64,000 nt of DNA from Palsa-506 sp963786975. Lineage in GTDB: Bacteria > Actinomycetota > Actinomycetes > Streptosporangiales > Streptosporangiaceae. Shown piece after piece: positions 1 through 7,585 of the stretch; positions within the stretch are counted from its first letter, which is position 1, and every line of letters starts with the position of its first letter. The position numbers and the translations under genes are program-made. Under the pieces are notes generated by a model, which had not been told where the DNA came from, made no database searches, and saw only the letters and a list, made by a program, of their open reading frames with translations. The DNA is taken from assembly GCA_963786975.1 (NCBI GenBank), contig CAWBBE010000008.1, positions 434,001-498,000 of the forward strand, given 5' to 3'.

Positions 1-632
1 TGCAGGCCAGGAACGCTGGTCACGTTCCTGGCGGGCTCATTCCTGAGCTCGGCGAGCAGTTCCCAGTACTGGCCGAGAATGGACGGCACCGAGCCGAACG
101 CTCCGGCGAAGTGCTCGGCTAGCGGGATCTCCGTCGCCATCGCCGGATGACCGTCGCCGGCCAGGGTCGCCCGTGCCTGGCGGGCCGAGCGTGTTCCACG
201 GCGAACCTTCGTCAGCAGCACGCCGACGTCAACCGGGTGCGATACCGCGATTTCGTCCAGTATCTCGAAAGTGGGCCTGATCCGGTTCAGGTCCAGTCCG
301 GTCGGCGACACGGGAACCAGGACGACGGCGGATGCCAGGATGGCTGAGCGGATGATGCCCAGGTCGCCCGGCGGCGCGTCCACGATGACGTGCTCGTAGC
401 CGGCCCCGAGATCAGCCAGCCGTACATGCACATCCCTGGTGGCCATGCTGACCACGGTGAAGGGCAGCGGGTTACCCTGCTCCGCGGCGGCCTCGCTCCA
501 GCTCATCAGCGAACCCTGGGGGTCGCAGTCCACCGCGAGCGTCCGGCCGAGCCGGTGCAAGACCATGGCCAGGCCGACTGCCGACGTAGTCTTGCCAGTG
601 CCTCCTTTCGACGACACCAGCCCTAGCCTCAT
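1..632 (-). CDS. ParA/MinD-type P-loop ATPase (3' end cut by window edge)
   Basis: Read on the minus strand from an ATG at 632, preceded by a purine-rich site (GGGAAGGGAACC). About 210 codons are open to the window edge, so the C-terminus is missing. The N-terminus carries the deviant Walker A motif KGGTGKTT at about residues 10-17. Next come VDCDPQGS (switch I region) and IVDAPPGD (Walker B), the standard order for ParA/Soj ATPases that dimerise on ATP and position DNA or cell machinery. No N-terminal DNA-binding extension is seen, so it is the short ParA type. No ParB is visible; it could lie outside the window. It is transcribed divergently from the NYN-domain gene. The family call is firm; the cargo is unknown. 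Confidence 0.9.
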   Translation of the reverse strand, partial: MRLGLVSSKGGTGKTTSAVGLAMVLHRLGRTLAVDCDPQGSLMSWSEAAAEQGNPLPFTVVSMATRDVHVRLADLGAGYEHVIVDAPPGDLGIIRSAILASAVVLVPVSPTGLDLNRIRPTFEILDEIAVSHPVDVGVLLTKVRRGTRSARQARATLAGDGHPAMATEIPLAEHFAGAFGSVPSILGQYWELLAELRNEPARNVTSVPGL

Positions 633-855
633 CCGAGGTTCCCTTCCCCGATCCTGGCCGGATCGTAGCGCAGCCGGCACCCGAGCCCTGAAGGCCGGCC
701 CGTCCCGGCTGGCCGGCCCGGCCAGCTTCGAGGCAGGCCGGCCCCTATTCGGCCTGGCGGCCGGCTGAGCACCAGGCACGCTGCCCGGGCGCAGCAATGC
801 GCGCGGGCAGCGTGCAGACTGGGCTCAGGCGGGCATCCCGACGAGAAGAGCAACC
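633..855. promoter_or_regulatory. Divergent promoter region rich in inverted repeats
   Basis: This 223-bp gap separates the divergent ParA-type and NYN-domain genes. It holds a perfect 9-bp inverted repeat with a 1-nt centre (arms 708-716 and 718-726). It also holds a perfect 12-bp inverted repeat (arms 776-787 GCACGCTGCCCG and 804-815). Inside the second loop is a further GCGC/GCGC stem. The structure ends 40 nt before the NYN start codon, so it would sit in that gene's leader or promoter. A terminator is not expected between divergent starts, so an operator or a leader RNA structure is more likely. This is inference from position only. Confidence 0.5.
776..815 (+). repeat. Perfect 12-bp inverted repeat (hairpin) before the NYN-domain gene
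   Basis: The arms GCACGCTGCCCG (776-787) and its exact complement (804-815) flank 16 nt. Those 16 nt can pair again as GCGC-AGCAAT-GCGC. The free energy must be large and negative. The downstream gene at 856 encodes a predicted RNA-acting NYN/LOTUS protein, so autoregulation through this hairpin is an attractive but untested idea. Confidence 0.6.
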
Positions 856-1839
856 ATGAACGACCCTGGCGTCACCCGTGTCGCCGTCTACATCGACTTC
901 GACAACATCGTGATCTCACGGTATGACCAGGTTCATGGCCGGGGGCAGTTCCAGCGGGACAAGGTGCGAGCGCTCACCAGGGCCGACCGGTCAGCCGATC
1001 CCGACACCGCGGAGAAGCTCCGGCGCGCCACCGTGGACGTCGGCGCGGTGATCGACTTCGCCTCATCGTTCGGCACCCTCGTGCTGACCCGCGCCTATGC
1101 AGACTGGTCGGCCCCCGTCAACGCCGACTACCGTGAGCAGCTCGTCAGCCGCGCAGTGGATTTGGTGCAGCTCTTTCCCGCCGCTGCCTACGCCAAGAAT
1201 GGCGCCGACATCAGGCTGGCCGTGGATGCGGTGGAGGACATGTTCCGCCTGCCCGACCTGACCCACGTGGTGATCGTGGCCGGGGACTCCGATTACATCG
1301 CCCTCGCCCAGCGGTGCAGGCGCCTGGGCCGTTACGTCGTGGGTGTCGGGGTCGCCGGATCGACCAGCAGGTCGCTCGCCGCGGCGTGCGACGAACTCGT
1401 CACCTACGATGCGCTTCCTGGCATCACGCCCGCCGACGCCTCCCCGCTGCAGGCGGCACGGCCGGCCAGCGTGCCAGCGGAACAGCCGGAGCCCGGCGGC
1501 GCGCCGTCCGCGCCGGGCTCGCGACGTGCCAGGCAGCCAGCGGCCGCGGTGACCGGCGAGACCGATCCGGTTCCCGAGGACCCGCAGGAGCTGGCGACCA
1601 GGCTCCTGGAACGGGCGCTGCGGCTCGGCCAGGAGAAGGATGACGCGGACTGGCTGCATAGCTCCGCGGTGAAGAGCCAGATGAGGCGGATGGACCCGTC
1701 GTTCAGCGAGAGGGCTCTCGGCTATCGCTCATTCTCAGACTTCGTGAAGTCACGGGAAGCCGTCGCCGAGCTTGACGAGACGAACCCCGCGCGGCTCGTG
1801 CGGCTCAATCCGGCCATGACCGCGCCGTTCAGCAGATAG
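856..1839 (+). CDS. NYN (LabA/DUF88-type) PIN-like domain protein with C-terminal OST-HTH/LOTUS domain
   Basis: 327 aa; the ATG follows GAGAAGAG at good spacing. The N-terminal NYN domain (about residues 8-170) has the acidic residues expected of this PIN-like nuclease fold: D14 and D16 in YIDFDN, the KNGAD segment at 114-118, and D144/D146 in AGDSDY. A variable Pro/Ala-rich linker follows (about 190-245). The C-terminal 75 residues look like an OST-HTH/LOTUS domain, with the pattern of an SxxVKxxMRRMDPSF helix followed by GYRSFSDFVKS. Proteins of this architecture are predicted RNA-binding nucleases. No signal peptide or membrane segment is seen, so it should be cytoplasmic. It is divergent from the ParA gene and its end overlaps the converging DUF1801 gene by about 10 bp. 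Confidence 0.88.
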   Translation: MNDPGVTRVAVYIDFDNIVISRYDQVHGRGQFQRDKVRALTRADRSADPDTAEKLRRATVDVGAVIDFASSFGTLVLTRAYADWSAPVNADYREQLVSRAVDLVQLFPAAAYAKNGADIRLAVDAVEDMFRLPDLTHVVIVAGDSDYIALAQRCRRLGRYVVGVGVAGSTSRSLAAACDELVTYDALPGITPADASPLQAARPASVPAEQPEPGGAPSAPGSRRARQPAAAVTGETDPVPEDPQELATRLLERALRLGQEKDDADWLHSSAVKSQMRRMDPSFSERALGYRSFSDFVKSREAVAELDETNPARLVRLNPAMTAPFSR

Positions 1840-2170
1840 GCCCGCGGCTCGCGGCGACCGCCGTGAGCATCGACCGGACCACGGCGAAGTCGACCGCCGC
1901 GGGATTGCGGTACCGGATGCATCCCTTGCCAACGCCGAGGGGCCCGAGCTGGCCGCGATGAGCATCCAGGACGTCGCCGCGCAGCACGTACAAGGAGATG
2001 TACCGTTGCTGGCTGGCCCAGCCGACCTCGATGATCCCGTCACGGCTGTAGGCAGGCATCCCGTGACGCATGGACTCCTCGAAGCCCGTCAGCAGGCTCC
2101 GGCACGCATCCCGCATCTCGGTCAGCACAGCGCGCCGCGCCTCGGGCACCAGGGCCAGATAGCCGTCCAC
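1829..2170 (-). CDS. DUF1801 (YdhG-like) small protein, 5' end possibly lost
   Basis: From a GTG at 2170 this gives about 113 aa beginning VDGYLALVPEARRA. It runs through the family-like segments GMPAYSRDG and RYISLYVLRGD and ends near a short basic tail. DUF1801 proteins are small, soluble and of unclear role; some are called iron chaperones without strong proof. No ATG is available in the right frame near the start. The frame stays open to 2281, but that upstream part is antisense to an AlkZ-like remnant on the plus strand. The junction near 2185 therefore probably removed the original start. The GTG has GAGG only 2 nt upstream, a poor site, so translation is doubtful. Confidence 0.6.
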   Translation of the reverse strand: MDGYLALVPEARRAVLTEMRDACRSLLTGFEESMRHGMPAYSRDGIIEVGWASQQRYISLYVLRGDVLDAHRGQLGPLGVGKGCIRYRNPAAVDFAVVRSMLTAVAASRGPIC

Positions 2171-2190
2171 GTCCTCGGCATCGCTGCGCC

Positions 2191-2397
2191 TTCTCGCTCG
2201 GCACGCTGCCCGACGACGCGAAGGGCCGCAGCCGGGCGGAGGACCTCGCCGCCCGCCTCCGCGCCATCCTCGGCGACGCACGGATGACCTGCGAAGAGGC
2301 GGGCCGCGCGGTAGGCATGCCGCCCGGCAGGCTCAGGTATGCGGCAGCGACCGGCACGGTGGTGATCCGGTGGGAAGGCGCGCGGCAGCCGCCCGCT
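2191..2397 (+). pseudogene. Remnant of winged-helix DNA-binding domain protein (AlkZ/YcaQ, HTH_42 type)
   Basis: A plus-strand frame reads FSLGTLPDDAKGRSRAEDL through AGRAVGMPPGRLRYAAATG to VVIRWEGARQPP. The last block is the recognisable family segment (IRWDGAR-type) of AlkZ-like winged-helix proteins. These are normally about 350 residues and are linked to DNA interstrand crosslink or alkylation repair. Only about 70 internal residues remain. Both ends are lost: upstream the frame enters the reverse complement of the DUF1801 gene, downstream it becomes unrelated. An ATG at 2284 could express a shorter piece but has no reason to be functional. Confidence 0.6.
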
Positions 2398-2420
2398 GGG
2401 ACGGACTGGCCTAGCCGGCG

Positions 2421-2660
2421 TCACTCATCAGCGGCCGGGCACATGTCGTGCACCCACTCGCCTTCGCCTGCTCCGCGGCGGCGCGCTGTCTGCGTGGCCG
2501 TGATCACGCGGCCGCACCGCGCGCAGACCTTGCCCGGGGCATGGGCCGCATGATCTTCTCCGGTCAGGCGATCTTGTTCCGTGAAGTCCCGCTCGGCCAG
2601 GTCAGCGCTCAATCGCTCAACAGCTCTGCTGGGGCGGATGATCAGCCGCGGCCTCCGCAT
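2421..2660 (-). CDS. Small hypothetical protein with a CxxC...HxxC zinc-ribbon-like tail
   Basis: 79 aa. The only clear feature is the C-terminal half: VCARCGRVI, about 20 residues, then WVHDMCP. The Cys-x-x-Cys and His-x-x-Cys pairs could bind one zinc. The N-terminus is basic and without known motifs. The start at 2660 has no obvious ribosome site; a GGAGG lies just inside the reading frame, so the true start may be slightly downstream at a non-ATG codon. It lies alone between the AlkZ remnant and the end of the LuxR-type regulator. I do not recognise a named family. Confidence 0.45.
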   Translation of the reverse strand: MRRPRLIIRPSRAVERLSADLAERDFTEQDRLTGEDHAAHAPGKVCARCGRVITATQTARRRGAGEGEWVHDMCPAADE

Positions 2661-2825
2661 GCACCGAGCATAGGCGCCCGCTGAAGCCCGACAGCCGGGT
2701 TACAAGATCCTGAGGAGCTCAGCCGGGTGCCCGGCTGGCGATGAGCGCCGGCACCGCAGCCCGATCGCGACATCTCGTTGACCGCGACGTGCCGCGGCGT
2801 CAAATGCGGGTGACGCGCTCCGCCG

Positions 2826-5516
2826 TTATGCACGGCTGAGAAACCGGCCTTGGACAGGCCGGGAGTCGTGCCGACCCGGGAGTCCGGCTAGCCGATCGTC
2901 CGGGCCGAGCCTGGCGGCCTTGCTGGCGGCCGCGCCCCGGGTCGGCACGCCCAGCTTGGCCAGCACCGCGGACACGTGGTGGCCGACGGTCTTGACCGAG
3001 ATGAACAGCTTCCCGGCGATCTCCGCGTTGGTATGACCGGCGCAGATCAGGTCGAGGACCTCGCGCTCGCGCCGGGTCAGCCCGAGCGGGTGCCGCCGCG
3101 TCGCCGCGCTGGGCCCGGCCGGGATCGACCGGATGCCGAGCCGGCGCATCTCCTGCCGGGTGAGCCGGACCGTGGCCAGCGCGCCGAGGTCGGTGAAGCT
3201 CTGCAGCGCGTCCCGCAATGAGGCTTCGTCGGCCGACCCGAGCAAGGCCAGCCCGGCTTCGTATCGGCAGTCCAGATCCGTCCAGAGGCGGGCTGCGCCG
3301 TTCCAGTCGCCGTCGAGCTGCCGCTGGTAGGGCGCGGCGAGCTCGCCGCGTGGCGGCCGGGGCGAGCCGGTGCGCCGCAGCCAGACCGCGACCGCCCCGC
3401 GGACCCATCCGTCGCAGTTGCCGGCCGCGTCATCGGCCAGCTCGGCCTCGCGGCGGGCGTGGGCCCGCTTGCCGTCCAGCCAGAACGCCTCGGCGCGGGC
3501 CAACCGCACCGGAACGATCGATTGCGGCTCGCCGGCCCGGTCGGCGTACTCGATGGCCTCGTCGAGACACTCCCAGGCTCCGGGTTCACTCCGGCGGGCC
3601 CGGATCGCGCCGAGCCGGCTCAGCGGGCCGAGCCGGATGTTCGGGGACGGGCCACCCTTGCGCAGCAGCTCATCACAGATGGCCACGGCCTCATCCCAGC
3701 GGCCGGTCCGCTCCAGGGCGCTGGTCCGCTCGCTGCGCATGAAGATGGAGTAGGTGGTGATGTCGCGGTCGTCGCAGTAAGCGACTCCCTCGGTGAAATA
3801 CCGTTCAGCGCCGGCCCAATCCCGGTCAGCGACATAGCAGGCGTGCAGGTTCGCGTAGGCCCGGCCCACCTCGGCTTCGTGCGAGCCGGCCAGCGCGGTA
3901 TCCAGCGCCCGGCGCAGCGTGCCAGCCCACTCCCGGCCGGCCGTACGGACGGCACACGCCTCGGTGTTCAGCGCGTCGCTGAGCACTTCGGCCAGCCCCA
4001 GCGGCCCGGCGACCGCCTGCGCCCGCCGGGCCAGCACGATCGCATCCTGGCTGGCGCTGCGCACCATCCACATCGACGCCAGGCTGGCGTACGCCCAGGC
4101 CAGCTCGACGGTTGGGCCAAGCGGCTCGAGAAGTGCTATCGCGGCGCGGGCGGCGGCGATTCCCTCACCGCCCCGGCTCAGTGAGCACAGCGAGCAGGCC
4201 AGCCAGCGGATCGTGTCGCCCGCACGCAGCCGGTCGCCTAGTTGGCGCCACCGGGCGAGCGCCCGCTCGCGGGCGTCGGCCGCCTCCTGCCAGTGGTCCA
4301 GCAGCGATGCCTCGTACGCGAAGCCGTCATTCAGGCCGGCGACCGTAGCGGGATCGGCCCCATCGGTGAACCGCAGTGCCCGTTCGAACTGGGCGGCTGC
4401 CTCCCGGTGCGAGGCCAGCGCGGCGGCCCGGCGGGCGGCCGCGGACGCATGGCGCAGCGCCGCCGGGCCATCGCCGGCCGCCTCCGCGTAAAACGCCATC
4501 CGGGCATCGTCGTCGCAGCCGAGGGCCCTCAGCGACGCCAGGATCCGCGCATAGGTGGCGCTGCGCCGGTGCGCGGTAACCGCTCCTTCCACCGCGAGCC
4601 GAGCGATCTCATGGCGGAACTGCAGCCCGATGCCGTCCCCGGCGAGCAACCCGGATGCCAGCAGCTCATCGATGGCCGACGGCGGGCAGTCGGCGACCGA
4701 CTCCAGCAGCGCAAGCTCGACCCGGGTGCCGATCAGGGCGGCCGCGTCCAGTACCGCACGCGAGTCGCTGCCCAGCCGCGCGGCCCTGGCCAGCACCGCA
4801 TCCCGGGCGGACTCCGGCACCTGGCTCATCCCAGCCTGCACGGCCTGGCTGACATAGAACGGGTTGCCGCCGGTCAGCCGGTAGAGCGCGGCAGGATCGA
4901 GGCCGCTCGCCCCGGCCAGCACCGCGACCGCGGCCGCAGAGAGCGGCGGGAGGCTGATGCGCCGAACGGACCGCTGGGTAGCCAGGTCGCCCAGCGCGAT
5001 GCGGAGCGGATCCGTTGCGGTCAGGCCCTCGTCCCGGTAGGTGGCCAGCAGCAGGACCGGGGTGTCCCGCAGGCGCCGGCCGAGGAAGCGGAGCAGGTCG
5101 ACGGTGGCCTCGTCGGCCCAGTGGACGTCCTCCACGACCAGCACGTGCAGCCTGCCCGGCGCACTGACCTGCCGCAGCAGGGCGCTGAACAGTTCATCGC
5201 GGGGAGCGTCGGCCCGGCACAGCTCCAGCAGCTCGCCGCCAAGCGTGCTGGCGATGTCGAAGAGCGGGCCGAGCGGCCGCGGGGTGAACAGGCCATCACA
5301 GGCCCCCCAGCACCAGGTGGCCTCCGGCAGGTTGCGCTGCGCTTGCTCGACCAGCGCCGACTTGCCGACGCCCGCCTCGCCGGCGATGAGCACCAGCCGC
5401 CCGTCCCGCTGCCGGGCCTCCCCTGCGTACTCCCCCAGTGCGGTCAGCTGCGCTTCCCGTTCCAACAGCGGCACGACTTCAATCCCCCGCATCCAGGCTC
5501 GCCGGCTACCAGGCAT
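2826..5516 (-). CDS. LuxR-family transcriptional regulator with N-terminal AAA ATPase (LAL type)
   Basis: 896 aa from the ATG at 5516, chosen because GGGAG lies 7 nt upstream. The order is: ATPase domain with Walker A GEAGVGKS (about 46-53) and Walker B VLVVEDVHWADE; a long helical TPR-like sensor region (about 330-800); and a C-terminal LuxR helix-turn-helix beginning LTRREREVLDLICAGHTNAE. This is the large ATP-binding LuxR (MalT/LAL) layout, usually a transcription activator responding to an unknown ligand. It is divergent from the GNAT gene, whose promoter shares the gap, so that gene is a candidate target. The reading frame remains open upstream of 5516, but that part overlaps the acetyltransferase gene and is not coding. 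Confidence 0.92.
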   Translation of the reverse strand: MPGSRRAWMRGIEVVPLLEREAQLTALGEYAGEARQRDGRLVLIAGEAGVGKSALVEQAQRNLPEATWCWGACDGLFTPRPLGPLFDIASTLGGELLELCRADAPRDELFSALLRQVSAPGRLHVLVVEDVHWADEATVDLLRFLGRRLRDTPVLLLATYRDEGLTATDPLRIALGDLATQRSVRRISLPPLSAAAVAVLAGASGLDPAALYRLTGGNPFYVSQAVQAGMSQVPESARDAVLARAARLGSDSRAVLDAAALIGTRVELALLESVADCPPSAIDELLASGLLAGDGIGLQFRHEIARLAVEGAVTAHRRSATYARILASLRALGCDDDARMAFYAEAAGDGPAALRHASAAARRAAALASHREAAAQFERALRFTDGADPATVAGLNDGFAYEASLLDHWQEAADARERALARWRQLGDRLRAGDTIRWLACSLCSLSRGGEGIAAARAAIALLEPLGPTVELAWAYASLASMWMVRSASQDAIVLARRAQAVAGPLGLAEVLSDALNTEACAVRTAGREWAGTLRRALDTALAGSHEAEVGRAYANLHACYVADRDWAGAERYFTEGVAYCDDRDITTYSIFMRSERTSALERTGRWDEAVAICDELLRKGGPSPNIRLGPLSRLGAIRARRSEPGAWECLDEAIEYADRAGEPQSIVPVRLARAEAFWLDGKRAHARREAELADDAAGNCDGWVRGAVAVWLRRTGSPRPPRGELAAPYQRQLDGDWNGAARLWTDLDCRYEAGLALLGSADEASLRDALQSFTDLGALATVRLTRQEMRRLGIRSIPAGPSAATRRHPLGLTRREREVLDLICAGHTNAEIAGKLFISVKTVGHHVSAVLAKLGVPTRGAAASKAARLGPDDRLAGLPGRHDSRPVQGRFLSRA

Positions 5517-5608
5517 AACGCCGCTCCCTGGTAATCGGTTCAGCGAGGCGGGACGGGCAAGTCCCGGTTGCCGGGCGGGCGCCGTGGCCGGTCCGGCCCA
5601 ATCGGCAT

Positions 5609-5641
5609 CCCCTGCTGCTCGCCGGCCGCGAGCAGCAGGGG
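5609..5641 (+). promoter_or_regulatory. Perfect 14-bp hairpin that buries the ribosome site of the GNAT gene
   Basis: Arms CCCCTGCTGCTCGC (5609-5622) and its exact complement (5628-5641) flank a 5-nt loop. The right arm ends in GGGG, part of the GGGGGA ribosome site that sits 7 nt before the ATG at 5650. If transcribed, the stem would sequester that site. No U-tract follows, so it is not a typical intrinsic terminator. It could be a translational switch or a protein-binding site. Confidence 0.6.
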
Positions 5642-5649
5642 GATTTGGC

Positions 5650-6261
5650 ATGATTGTGCCGGTGACCTCAGGCGTCGATCTCGTGTGGCCCAGGGATGTG
5701 ACGGAAGCGCTGGCGGCACAGTCCGGCGCGCTGATCAGGGCCGTCGCTGGCCTGGGCGGGGCGATCGGCTGGCCGAGCCCGCCGTCCCGGGCGGAGACCG
5801 ATGACTGGCTGGCCAGCGTCCTCGCCGCCGTTGCCGCTGGTGATGGCGCGATGTGCACGGCCTGGCGAGGGGGCCAGCTTGCCGCCATGGGCCTGTGGCG
5901 CCGCGACCAGGCCAGTTACTTCCGGCATATGGCTGAGCTGGCCAAGCTCATGGTTCACCCCCGGGCGCGTGGCGCCGGGCTGGGGATGGTGGTGACCAGG
6001 GCGCTGATCGCCAGTGCGGCCGGCGCGGGCATCGAGACGCTGCAGCTCGGCGTCCGGGGCAACAACCACCTGGCGATCCAGCTGTACCAGGAGGCGGGCT
6101 TCGTGCAGTGGGGCCGGCTCCCGGACGTCATCGAAGTCGGCGACGAGCGCTTCGACGACGTGCGGATGTACCTGAAGCTGACCAGCCCGGAGCAGCTGGT
6201 TCTCCGCGGCAGTCCGGACTCCGGCCCGGGCTCCTCACCGCCGCGACGGCAATCGCACTGA
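5650..6261 (+). CDS. GNAT-family N-acetyltransferase
   Basis: 203 aa from an ATG preceded by GGGGGA. The acetyl-CoA binding loop is seen as LMVHPRARGAGLG (RxxGxG), followed by the helix TRALIASAAGAGI, the strand TLQLGVRGNNHLAIQLY and the closing motif EAGFVQWG. This is the normal GNAT order. The C-terminal 25 residues are Pro/Arg-rich and probably disordered. The substrate cannot be predicted; relatives acetylate small amines, amino acids or antibiotics. Its ribosome site lies in a strong hairpin and it is divergent from a LuxR-type regulator. The frame is open far upstream but that stretch is antisense to the regulator. Confidence 0.88.
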   Translation: MIVPVTSGVDLVWPRDVTEALAAQSGALIRAVAGLGGAIGWPSPPSRAETDDWLASVLAAVAAGDGAMCTAWRGGQLAAMGLWRRDQASYFRHMAELAKLMVHPRARGAGLGMVVTRALIASAAGAGIETLQLGVRGNNHLAIQLYQEAGFVQWGRLPDVIEVGDERFDDVRMYLKLTSPEQLVLRGSPDSGPGSSPPRRQSH

Positions 6262-6315
6262 CCGGTGCACGGAACGCCCGGGGAACCAGACCCGGCACCT
6301 GAAACTACTTCCCAA

Positions 6316-6338
6316 GAGAATACTCTTGGAGTATTCTC
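6316..6338 (+). promoter_or_regulatory. Perfect 10-bp palindromic operator overlapping the PadR promoter
   Basis: GAGAATACTC-TTG-GAGTATTCTC is a perfect inverted repeat in AT-richer sequence than its surroundings. Its right half contains TATTCT, a good -10 element (TANNNT) placed 7 nt before the GTG at 6345. No ribosome site precedes that GTG. The simplest reading is a leaderless transcript starting at or near the GTG, with PadR binding over its own -10. A second, overlapping repeat, CCAAGAG-AATA-CTCTTGG, spans 6312-6329. Confidence 0.75.
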
Positions 6339-6344
6339 CCGGTT

Positions 6345-6869
6345 GTGAGTGTTCCCCTGACCCTGCTTGGCCTGCTTGAGCAGGGGCCAAGCCACGGATA
6401 TGACCTGAAACGTGACTACGACGCGTACTTCGGCCGGGGCCGGCCGCTGCGCTACAGCCAGGTGTACGCGACCCTGTCCCGGCTGGCCAGGGACGGGAAG
6501 GCGGTCGCCGGGCCGGTCGAGCAGGGGGCCGGGCCGGAACGCCGGCGGTACGTCATCACCGAGGCGGGCGCCGCCGACGTGCAGCGGTGGCTGGCCGAGC
6601 CGGCCCCGCCGGAGCCGGACCTGCAGAGCGAGCTGTTCGCCAAGGTGGTGCTCGCCCTGATGCTCGGCCGGCCGGCCGACGGCTACCTGGATGTCCAGCG
6701 GGCGGCGCACCTGCAGCGGATGCGCGAGCTCACCGAACTGAAGCGGCGCGGCGAGCCCCTTGACGCGCTGCTCGCCGACCACATCATCTACCGCCTGGAG
6801 GCTGATCTTCGATGGATCGACCACACCGCGGCCCGGCTGGACCTGCTCTCGCGGGCGGTGCGTCAGTGA
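6345..6869 (+). CDS. PadR-family transcriptional regulator
   Basis: 174 aa from a GTG with no ribosome site, so probably leaderless. The N-terminal winged helix (about 1-85) has the PadR pattern LLGLLEQGPSHGYDLKRDYD, then YATLSRLARDGKAV and RRRYVITEAG. The C-terminal half (about 95-170) is the helical dimerisation domain of the Vir_act_alpha_C type. PadR proteins are repressors relieved by small toxic ligands and very often control an adjacent exporter. That fits here: the stop overlaps the GTG of the ABC ATPase by four bases (GTGA), and a perfect palindrome sits over the promoter. Confidence 0.93.
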   Translation: MSVPLTLLGLLEQGPSHGYDLKRDYDAYFGRGRPLRYSQVYATLSRLARDGKAVAGPVEQGAGPERRRYVITEAGAADVQRWLAEPAPPEPDLQSELFAKVVLALMLGRPADGYLDVQRAAHLQRMRELTELKRRGEPLDALLADHIIYRLEADLRWIDHTAARLDLLSRAVRQ

Positions 6870-7585
6870 CCGCGGACGTCCCCGCCGCCGCGGCGGCCCG
6901 GGGGGCTGCGAAGATCATCGAGGCGCGGAACCTGGTGAAGTCGTTCGGCAGCACGCCGGCGCTGCGCGGCGCCTCGCTGACGGTCCAACGGGGCGAGATC
7001 GTCGCGGTCATGGGGCCGAGCGGATCGGGCAAGTCCACCTTGCTGCACTGCCTGGCGGGCATCCTGGTCCCCGAGCAGGGCGAGGCGTGGTTCGGCGGGC
7101 AGCGGCTGGACACGCTGAGCGACGACCGGCGCAGCGCGCTGCGCCGGGACCGGTTCGGGTTCGTGTTCCAGTCCGGCCAGCTGGTCCCCGAGCTGACCGC
7201 GGAACAGAACGTCGCCCTGCCCTTGCTACTGTCCGGCGCCCGCCGCGGCCCGGCGATGACGGCGGCCAGGAAGTGGTTCGGCACACTTGGCCTGGACGGG
7301 CTTGAGCACCGCAGGTCCGGGGAGCTGTCCGGCGGCCAGGCGCAGCGGGTCGCGCTGGCCCGCGGCCTGGTGGCCGGCCCGGAGGTGCTGTTCGCCGACG
7401 AGCCGACCGGGTCGCTGGACTCGGTGTCGGGGGAGCTGGTGATGGACCTGCTCACCGCCGCGGCCCGCGAGCACGGCAGCACCGTCATCCTGGTCACCCA
7501 CGACGCCCGGGTCGCCGCCTACGCCGACCGCGAGGTCGTCGTCCGCGACGGCACGGTCAGCACCCTCACCGGGGCCAGGCCTTGA
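6866..7585 (+). CDS. ABC transporter ATP-binding protein (MacB/LolD-like)
   Basis: 239 aa, GTG start overlapping the PadR stop. All nucleotide-binding motifs are present and in order: Walker A MGPSGSGKST (about 51-60), Q-loop in FGFVFQSGQLVPE, signature LSGGQAQRVALARG, Walker B VLFADEPTGSLD and H-loop LVTHD. It belongs to the MacB/LolD/BceA clade that pairs with FtsX-like permeases and uses ATP to move peptides, lipids or drugs, or to drive sensing. Its stop overlaps the TTG start of the permease by four bases, so the two should be translationally coupled. The N-terminal Ala-rich 20 residues are not conserved. Confidence 0.94.
   Translation: MTADVPAAAAARGAAKIIEARNLVKSFGSTPALRGASLTVQRGEIVAVMGPSGSGKSTLLHCLAGILVPEQGEAWFGGQRLDTLSDDRRSALRRDRFGFVFQSGQLVPELTAEQNVALPLLLSGARRGPAMTAARKWFGTLGLDGLEHRRSGELSGGQAQRVALARGLVAGPEVLFADEPTGSLDSVSGELVMDLLTAAAREHGSTVILVTHDARVAAYADREVVVRDGTVSTLTGARP

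Noticed and set aside
5041..5649. Upstream extension of the GNAT acetyltransferase frame
   Set aside because: It is antisense to the LuxR-type regulator, and a better start with ribosome site lies at 5650.
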